Part shown: piece after piece, positions 6,739 to 11,047 of the stretch
Numbering within the stretch: position 1 is the first letter of the stretch
Layout: the number at the start of each line of letters is the position of its first letter
Origin: Hyphomicrobiales bacterium
GTDB lineage: Bacteria; Pseudomonadota; Alphaproteobacteria; Rhizobiales; Xanthobacteraceae
DNA length: 11,047 bases
NCBI GenBank assembly: GCA_023266695.1
Contig: JAHFPO010000069.1
Span: forward strand, 1-11,047
Direction of reading: 5' to 3'
Made by a program: the position numbers and the translations under genes
The notes under the pieces: model-generated
Databases searched by the model: none
What the model was told of the DNA's origin: nothing
Seen by the model: the letters and a program-made list of their open reading frames with translations, nothing else

Positions 6739-6976
6739 CTCCAATCCGCACGCCCGGCAAGAGTAGTGCCTCTTCAGTAACCCCCGGCTCTTCCATCAGC
6801 CGGTAGAGACCAATAAGGCCCGCTACGTCGTTGCTTTAAGTCGCGTCCCTCGCGGAGAGCGGGGTCGGCCGGTTGACTCCGGCTACCGGTCTGCCCCGAC
6901 AGCTTTCCGGCCTCTTGTCCGGGTCTCTGTCGACCGGCACGCGACCACAGGCACGTGCGAATTTGGGCGACTCGCG

Positions 6977-7005
6977 ATGTAGGAGGATTTTTCCACGGTT
7001 GCAAG
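6977..7005 (-). promoter_or_regulatory. candidate housekeeping promoter of odc
   Basis: On the minus strand CTTGCA (7005-7000) and CTACAT (6982-6977) are separated by 17 bases. They resemble the alphaproteobacterial -35 CTTGAC and -10 CTATAT (5 of 6 at -10). Transcription would start near 6970, giving the long leader. It begins right where the preceding terminator ends. Confidence 0.5.
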
Positions 7006-7026
7006 AGAAAATTGCCCCGCGAGCAA
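7001..7026 (-). terminator. likely terminator after the 83-residue membrane protein gene
   Basis: On the minus strand a 6-bp stem TTGCTC/GGGCAA (7026-7012, one G-T pair, loop GCG) is followed by TTTTCTCTT. Flanking A and T runs (AAAAAATTTT before the stem) could lengthen it. On the plus strand the same hairpin is followed by AATTTTTT, so it may work in both directions, though no rightward gene reads into it. It lies about 75 bases past the stop at 7102. Confidence 0.5.
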
Positions 7027-7101
7027 AATTTTTTCGTCTCGCCACCTCGACGACGCAGAGCTGAATCGATCCTTAAGGCAGGTCGGACGGGAAGGAGGCG
7101 C

Positions 7102-7353
7102 TCACCGCTCGACGAAGGGTTCGATGCGCGCGGCGGCGCGTACGAAGAAGACGATGACGGCGAGTCCGCCGAGCCCGAACAGCGCCTCGAGCACATAGGC
7201 GCCGATGTCGCCGAGCCCAAACAGGCCGGCGATGGCCCAGCCGGTGGCCAACCCGGCACCGATGATCTCGGTGCCGATCAGGATGGCGGCGCTGATGACC
7301 GTTACGAGGTTGAGCCAGTTCACCCGCCCGGACGCGCGCGCTCCTTCGGTCAT
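7102..7353 (-). CDS. 83-residue two-span membrane protein, unknown function
   Basis: The product starts with a short polar stretch (MTEGARASGRVNW). It has hydrophobic helices at about 14-46, probably one long or two short spans, and 52-72, and ends in a basic tail (RAAARIEPFVER). The ATG at 7353 has GGGAG about nine bases upstream. A longer open frame continues upstream to 7776 but runs antisense to the following hydrolase gene and loses protein-like character, so only the last 83 codons are called. I recall similar short hypothetical membrane proteins in rhizobia with the VNWLNLVT and IGTEIIGAG pattern but no function. It is divergent from the hydrolase gene across 144 bases in which no convincing promoter was found. 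Confidence 0.7.
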   Translation of the reverse strand: MTEGARASGRVNWLNLVTVISAAILIGTEIIGAGLATGWAIAGLFGLGDIGAYVLEALFGLGGLAVIVFFVRAAARIEPFVER

Positions 7354-7497
7354 CGGCTGCTGCTCCCTGTCGCGGCGGATCGGGCTCGCTTTGGCGCGCC
7401 CCCGGCCTAGAATGGCGCGCACTCTGGCGTGGAACGGCAGCCTGATCAAGCAATGGCCGTTCCCGCTTCCCGCCTCTTCGCTCCCTGAGGTCGCCCG

Positions 7498-9093
7498 ATG
7501 GTTCATGAGAGCTTGAAAGCCCGCCGCGGCATGGTCGCCGCCCCCCATTGGCTGGCGGCGGAGGCCGGTCGTGACGTGCTCAAGGAGGGCGGCAATGCGC
7601 TGGAAGCAGCGGTCGCCGCCGCCGCCGCCATCGTCGTCGCCTATCCGCACATGAACCACCTCGGCGGCGACGGCTTCTGGCTCGTGCGCGAGCCCTCGGG
7701 AAAGGTCCGCTATATCGAGGCCTGCGGCTATGCCGGCACCAAAGCCACCCGCGCGTTCTACCGCGACCTCGGGCACGACAAGATTCCGGAACGGGGGCCG
7801 TTGGCCGCGCTCACGGTGCCGGGGGCGGTCGGTGGCTGGATGCTCGCGCTCGAAGCCGCCCGGGCGCTCGGCGGCCGCATGCCGCTCGCGCGGCTTCTGG
7901 AGCCCGCGATCGCGCTCGCCCGCGCCGGGACGGCCGTTTCGCGCTCCCAGGCCTGGCGCTTCACCACCGAGCGCGCCATGGCCATCGAGGCGCCCGGCTT
8001 CGCCGAGGCCTATCTCATCGGCGGCAAGCCGCCAAAGCTGGGCACGGTCCTCTCCACCGGACGGCTTGCCGGCACCTTCGAGCAGCTCGCCCGCGCCGGG
8101 CTCGACGACTTCTATCGTGGCGATATTGGGCGCGAGATCGCCGCCGACCTCGATCGCATCGGCAGCCCGGTCGTGCGCGCCGATTTCGAGCGCTACCGTG
8201 CCGTGCTGCGCGAACCCCTGTCGGTCCGGCTCAAGAGCGGGACCCTATTCAACTCCCCGCCGCCGACCCAGGGCCTCGCCGCGCTCCTCATCCTCGGCAT
8301 CTACGAGCGCCTCGCAATTCGCCAAGCCGAGGGCTTCGACTTCGTGCATGGGATCGTCGAGGCGACGAAACGCGCCGTCCGCATCCGCGACCGGGTGGTG
8401 ACCGACTTCGAGCGCCTCAAGCACGATCCCGCGTCCTTCCTCACGCCCGAGGCTTTCGAACGCGAGGCGCGGGCGATCGACCGCAAGCGCGCCGCACCCT
8501 GGCCGGAGCCCGCGGGCGCGGGCGACACCATCTGGCTCGCCACCGCCGACGCCTCCGGCCTCGTCGTCTCCTATATCCAGTCGCTCTATTGGGAGTTCGG
8601 CTCGGGCTGCGTGCTGCCTCGGACCGGTATCGTCATGCAAAACCGCGGGGTGAGCTTCTCGCTCGACCCCAAGGCCGTGAACCCGCTGGAGCCCGGACGG
8701 CGGCCATTCCACACCCTCTGTCCGGCGCTCGCGGAACTCGCCGATGGGCGCATTCTTGCCTTTGGCACCATGGGCGGCGAGGGCCAGCCGCAGACCCTGG
8801 CAACCCTCTTCACGCGTTACGTCGATTACGGCGTGCCGCTGGGAGAAGCGATCGACCGGCCGCGCTGGATTCTGGGGCGAACCTGGGGTTCGACCCTCAC
8901 CAATTTGCGCCTCGAATCGCGTTTTCCGGAGGTGGCAGTCGAGCGGCTTCGCAAAGCCGGTCATGACGTGGAAGTGCTCGCCGATGCCTATAACGAGGTC
9001 ATGGGCCATGCCGGAGCGGTGGTGTGCCACCCCGACGGGACGCTCGAGGGCGTGCACGATCCGCGCAGCGACGGCGGCGGCGCCGGCTGCTGA
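7498..9093 (+). CDS. gamma-glutamyltransferase-fold hydrolase, HpxW (oxamate amidohydrolase)-like
   Basis: This is a self-cleaving Ntn hydrolase. The 531-residue proenzyme would cut before T344 (in GDTIW), giving a 343-residue large and a 188-residue small subunit. The small-subunit features YIQSLYWEFGSG, GIVMQNRG, GRRPFHTL, GTMGGEGQPQT and RPRWILGRTWG match my memory of Klebsiella HpxW, which hydrolyses oxamate in purine breakdown, better than classic glutathione GGT. The usual TTH is TIW here and the usual SPGG is TMGG. There is no signal peptide, so it should be cytosolic. The ATG at 7498 has GAGG seven bases upstream. No other purine genes are in view, so the substrate is open: an amide or gamma-glutamyl compound is all that can be said. 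Confidence 0.88.
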   Translation: MVHESLKARRGMVAAPHWLAAEAGRDVLKEGGNALEAAVAAAAAIVVAYPHMNHLGGDGFWLVREPSGKVRYIEACGYAGTKATRAFYRDLGHDKIPERGPLAALTVPGAVGGWMLALEAARALGGRMPLARLLEPAIALARAGTAVSRSQAWRFTTERAMAIEAPGFAEAYLIGGKPPKLGTVLSTGRLAGTFEQLARAGLDDFYRGDIGREIAADLDRIGSPVVRADFERYRAVLREPLSVRLKSGTLFNSPPPTQGLAALLILGIYERLAIRQAEGFDFVHGIVEATKRAVRIRDRVVTDFERLKHDPASFLTPEAFEREARAIDRKRAAPWPEPAGAGDTIWLATADASGLVVSYIQSLYWEFGSGCVLPRTGIVMQNRGVSFSLDPKAVNPLEPGRRPFHTLCPALAELADGRILAFGTMGGEGQPQTLATLFTRYVDYGVPLGEAIDRPRWILGRTWGSTLTNLRLESRFPEVAVERLRKAGHDVEVLADAYNEVMGHAGAVVCHPDGTLEGVHDPRSDGGGAGC

Positions 9094-9094
9094 G

Positions 9095-9109
9095 CGATAC
9101 GCAGTATCG
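9095..9109. repeat. inverted repeat after the hydrolase gene
   Basis: CGATAC and GTATCG, six bases each, flank GCA two bases after the hydrolase stop. There is no T tract, so it is a poor intrinsic terminator. It could be a weak hairpin or an operator for the transpeptidase gene that starts 81 bases later. Confidence 0.4.
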
Positions 9110-9190
9110 TTAACGGGGATGGGTTGCCTTGGGCGGCGGCACTATGATCCACTCGGAATTCGGAGCGGATATCCGACTGGGGGCTAGGGA

Positions 9191-9736
9191 ATGAAGCTTT
9201 TGATCCTGGTCGCGGTCGTCGCGGGGTTCGTGCTGACCGCAGCCACGGCCGATTTGGCCTCCGCCAAGCCGCGCCCGCAGGCGCAGAAACCCGCATCGAC
9301 CGCGCGCGAGATCGTCGAGTTCGATGGCGACTATGCCCACGGCACCATCGTCATCCGGACATCGGAGAAGCGGCTCTATTACACCCTCGGCGATGGCCAT
9401 GCGGTGCGCTATCCGATCGCGGTCGGGCAGCCGAAATTCCAATGGTCGGGCAATTTGTGGGTGAGCTCCAAGCAGCGCAATCCGGGCTGGCGGCCGACCC
9501 CGCGCATGCGCCGCGAAAATCCGGGACTGCCCCAATATGTATCCCCCGGGCCGCGTAATCCGCTCGGCCTGCGCGCGATGTATCTCGGCTGGAGCGAATA
9601 CCGCATCCACGGAACCAATGCGCCTTATTCCATCGGTAGCGCGGCATCGAGCGGCTGTTTCCGCATGCATAATGCCGATGCGATCGATCTATTCGATCGC
9701 GTCCATATCGGCGCGCCGGTAATCGTACAACGCTGA
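9191..9736 (+). CDS. exported L,D-transpeptidase (YkuD domain)
   Basis: This is a periplasmic enzyme that makes 3-3 peptidoglycan cross-links or anchors proteins to the wall. The 181-residue protein has a signal peptide at 1-25 (MKLL start, cleavage near LASA/KP). A YkuD domain fills the rest, with H140 in IHGTN and the nucleophile C156 in SSGCFRM. The downstream NADAIDLFDRV is also typical. It contains no LysM or peptidoglycan-binding domain, and its size is normal for the short alphaproteobacterial paralogues. GGGGG (9179-9183) lies seven bases before the ATG. AGGGA directly abuts the ATG and is too close to serve. The neighbours on both sides are functionally unrelated, so no pathway is suggested by context. 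Confidence 0.93.
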   Translation: MKLLILVAVVAGFVLTAATADLASAKPRPQAQKPASTAREIVEFDGDYAHGTIVIRTSEKRLYYTLGDGHAVRYPIAVGQPKFQWSGNLWVSSKQRNPGWRPTPRMRRENPGLPQYVSPGPRNPLGLRAMYLGWSEYRIHGTNAPYSIGSAASSGCFRMHNADAIDLFDRVHIGAPVIVQR

Positions 9737-9755
9737 AGCCGGAGCGTCACGGTTC

Positions 9756-9769
9756 CGCCGAATTCGGCG
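9756..9769. repeat. 14-base palindrome between transpeptidase and DUF1007 genes
   Basis: CGCCGAATTCGGCG is a perfect palindrome: 5-bp arms around AATT. It lies 20 bases after the transpeptidase stop and 34 bases before the next ATG. With no T tract it is at best a weak terminator. It does not resemble a Zur box. Confidence 0.35.
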
Positions 9770-9803
9770 CGCCCGTTCAAGTCCTGAGGAGATCGGTCTG
9801 CTG

Positions 9804-10454
9804 ATGGCGATGCGTCATTTCCGTCGAACCACGGTGTTCGCCGCGCTCGCCTTCTTCGTCACGGCGGTGGCGGCGGACGCGCATCCGCATGTCTTCGTGA
9901 TGGCGAAGAGCGAGCTCATCTACGCGGCCAATGGCTCCGTGAAGGCCGTGCGCCATACCTGGACCTTCGACGAGATGTTCTCGGCCTTCGCCACCCAGGG
10001 TCTCGACAAGGACAACGACGGCAAGCTCACGCGCGAGGAACTCGCCGAACTCGCCAAGATCAATGTCACCTCGCTCAGGGAGTTCGATTACTTCAGCGTG
10101 ATGAAGAGCGGCGACAAGCAGATGGCCTTCGATGAGCCGGTGGATTATTGGCTCGAGGCCGACGCCAACAAAGTCCTCACCCTCCATTTCACCCTGCCGG
10201 TGAAGGCGGGAGCTCCGAAGGGCCCGCTCACCCTCGATATTTTCGATCCGACCTATTTCGTCGCCTTCTCGCTCGCCGAGGCGGAGCCGGTGATGCTCAA
10301 GGATGCGCCGGCGGGATGCTCCGCCGAGGTGCGGCGGCCCGAGACTGCGGCGACCGGCACGACGAATCTTTCGGAGTCATTCTTCAATTCGCTCAACTCC
10401 GCGAGCAATTACGGCTCCCAGTTTGCGAACCGCATCAGCGTGCGCTGCAAGTGA
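9804..10454 (+). CDS. DUF1007 periplasmic metal-binding protein, ZevA-like, with EF-hand
   Basis: This 216-residue exported protein has a signal peptide ending at A26 (ADA), so the mature form would begin HPHVFV, the histidine-rich start typical of DUF1007. An EF-hand loop at 68-79 (DKDNDGKLTREE) has all the canonical calcium-binding positions. Two cysteines near the C-terminus (GCS and RCK) could form a disulfide. It lies seven bases before a NicO-family transporter. The same pair in Haemophilus, ZevAB, is a zinc system, and related pairs are annotated as nickel/cobalt. It probably hands metal to or from the transporter. GAGGAG (9786-9791) is 12 bases upstream of the ATG, a long spacing; a second ATG two codons on would be worse. 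Confidence 0.85.
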   Translation: MAMRHFRRTTVFAALAFFVTAVAADAHPHVFVMAKSELIYAANGSVKAVRHTWTFDEMFSAFATQGLDKDNDGKLTREELAELAKINVTSLREFDYFSVMKSGDKQMAFDEPVDYWLEADANKVLTLHFTLPVKAGAPKGPLTLDIFDPTYFVAFSLAEAEPVMLKDAPAGCSAEVRRPETAATGTTNLSESFFNSLNSASNYGSQFANRISVRCK

Positions 10455-10461
10455 GGCGCCG

Positions 10462-11047
10462 GTGACGGTCCGGCGAATCGCTGTTTTCGCGCTTGGTTTC
10501 GTGCTCGTCGGGATGGCCGCATTCGCGCTCGCGGCGAGCGCTTGCGCGCAAGGCTCGCCCTTCGGGTCGGGCCCCGCCCCCGCCCCCGCGCCCAGCGGGT
10601 TCGGCGGATGGCTTCTCGCCGAGCAGGCGAGATTCTACCGCGCGCTTGCCGAGCGAATCCGCGCCGCCAAGGCCGATGGCAGCGCCGCCGTTGGGCTCGC
10701 CTGGCTCTCCTTCCTCTATGGCATCTTTCACGCCGCCGGCCCGGGCCACGGCAAGGCGGTAATCTCGTCCTATCTCCTCGCCGAAGGCTCGACCATACCG
10801 CGCGGCATCGCGCTCTCGGGCTTGGCGGCGCTGGCGCAAGCCGTGACCGCGATCACATTGGTCGGGATCGCCGCGCTCGTGCTCGGCGCCACCGCACAAG
10901 CCATGGGCGCGACCGTGCGCGTGCTCGAACTCGGCGCCTATGGGCTCATCGTCGCCTTCGGACTCGTGCTCGCCTGGCGCAAGGGCCATGCGCTCGCCGC
11001 GGCTCTCGCCGCCCGGCGTCACGGGCATCATGGGCACAATCACGCCC
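10462..11047 (+). CDS. NicO/RcnA-family metal transporter, ZevB-like, 3' end outside window
   Basis: 195 codons of the gene are visible. The GTG at 10462 has GAGG (10453-10456) five bases upstream, overlapping the DUF1007 stop, so the two are coupled. An N-terminal hydrophobic segment (about 6-29, signal peptide or anchor) is followed by a Pro/Ala-rich linker (PAPAPAPSG). The membrane domain then carries HAAGPGHGK (90-98), the metal-site motif of NicO proteins. Further helices lead into a histidine-rich loop (RHGHHGHNH at 186-194), where the window stops. The family moves nickel, cobalt or possibly zinc. Pairing with DUF1007 makes it ZevB-like, but metal and direction are not shown by sequence. 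It is partial because of the window edge, with no sign of damage. Confidence 0.88.
   Translation, partial: MTVRRIAVFALGFVLVGMAAFALAASACAQGSPFGSGPAPAPAPSGFGGWLLAEQARFYRALAERIRAAKADGSAAVGLAWLSFLYGIFHAAGPGHGKAVISSYLLAEGSTIPRGIALSGLAALAQAVTAITLVGIAALVLGATAQAMGATVRVLELGAYGLIVAFGLVLAWRKGHALAAALAARRHGHHGHNHA

Larger units (their letters stand above)
6603..6970 (-). promoter_or_regulatory. structured 5' leader of odc, speF-type regulatory RNA candidate
   Basis: The roughly 370 bases between the inferred transcript start and the odc TTG hold a chain of hairpins on the minus strand. They are CGACAG/CTGTCG (6932-6897), a GTCGG/CCGAC or CGGGG/CCCCG stem around 6900-6860, CCGGCT/AGCCGG (6803-6784), AAGAG/CTCTT (6774-6759), GGATTGG/CCAATCC (6747-6728), CCGGC/GCCGG with loop GTTA (6705-6692) and ACCCG/CGGGT (6678-6666). 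Alphaproteobacterial ornithine decarboxylase genes are known to carry a conserved leader named speF in Rfam, and the location fits. I could not align it to that family. The ligand or signal is unknown. A 65-codon frame (6796-6599) runs through the 3' part. Confidence 0.6.

Noticed and set aside
5880..6806. 308-codon plus-strand frame opposite odc and its leader
   Set aside because: It is a shadow of the decarboxylase gene and shows no domain.
7612..7630. GCC triplet run
   Set aside because: It encodes an alanine run in the hydrolase and fits the family pattern.
7354..7776. N-terminal 141-codon extension of the 83-residue membrane protein
   Set aside because: Most of it is antisense to the hydrolase gene. 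The ribosome site and hydrophobic pattern support the ATG at 7353.
9124..9148. TTGCCT and TATGAT as a promoter for the transpeptidase gene
   Set aside because: The spacer is 13 bases, too short for a sigma-70 type promoter.
10571..10592. C-rich CCCCCGC tandem stretch
   Set aside because: It encodes the Pro/Ala linker of the NicO protein, so it is ordinary low complexity rather than a separate repeat.

Overview
The window looks like a chromosomal piece of a high-GC alphaproteobacterium, most likely Hyphomicrobiales (rhizobia and relatives). This rests on gene content and protein resemblance recalled from the families: a homospermidine synthase very like that of Blastochloris viridis, a rhizobial-type ornithine/lysine decarboxylase, and a zinc operon with a COG0523 GTPase and a WD40 protein. 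No mobile element, CRISPR array, rRNA or tRNA was seen.

Bases 1-3830 (+ strand) form a compact zinc-uptake operon. A Zur-box-like palindrome lies at the left edge. It is followed by a 49-residue single-span membrane protein, the ABC ATPase (znuC), the ABC permease (znuB), a zinc-chaperone-type GTPase and a cytoplasmic WD40 beta-propeller. The first four genes overlap or nearly touch. The zinc-binding protein (znuA) is not in the window and may lie just upstream.

Bases 3834-6602 (- strand) hold the homospermidine pathway: ornithine decarboxylase (PLP type III), a strong rho-independent terminator, then homospermidine synthase. Ornithine is converted to putrescine and two putrescines are joined to sym-homospermidine. 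The decarboxylase has a roughly 370-base structured 5' leader. One 15-base segment of it can form either a local hairpin or a 14-of-15 long-range duplex that covers the decarboxylase Shine-Dalgarno. This is the most interesting element in the window and may be the alphaproteobacterial speF-type leader.

Bases 7102-7353 (- strand) encode an 83-residue membrane protein of unknown function, followed by a likely terminator that abuts the decarboxylase promoter. Bases 7498-11047 (+ strand) carry a gamma-glutamyltransferase-fold hydrolase of the HpxW-like branch, an exported L,D-transpeptidase, a DUF1007 periplasmic protein with an EF-hand, and a NicO-family transporter cut by the window end. The last two resemble the Haemophilus ZevAB zinc system, so metal-handling genes sit on both sides of the polyamine locus.
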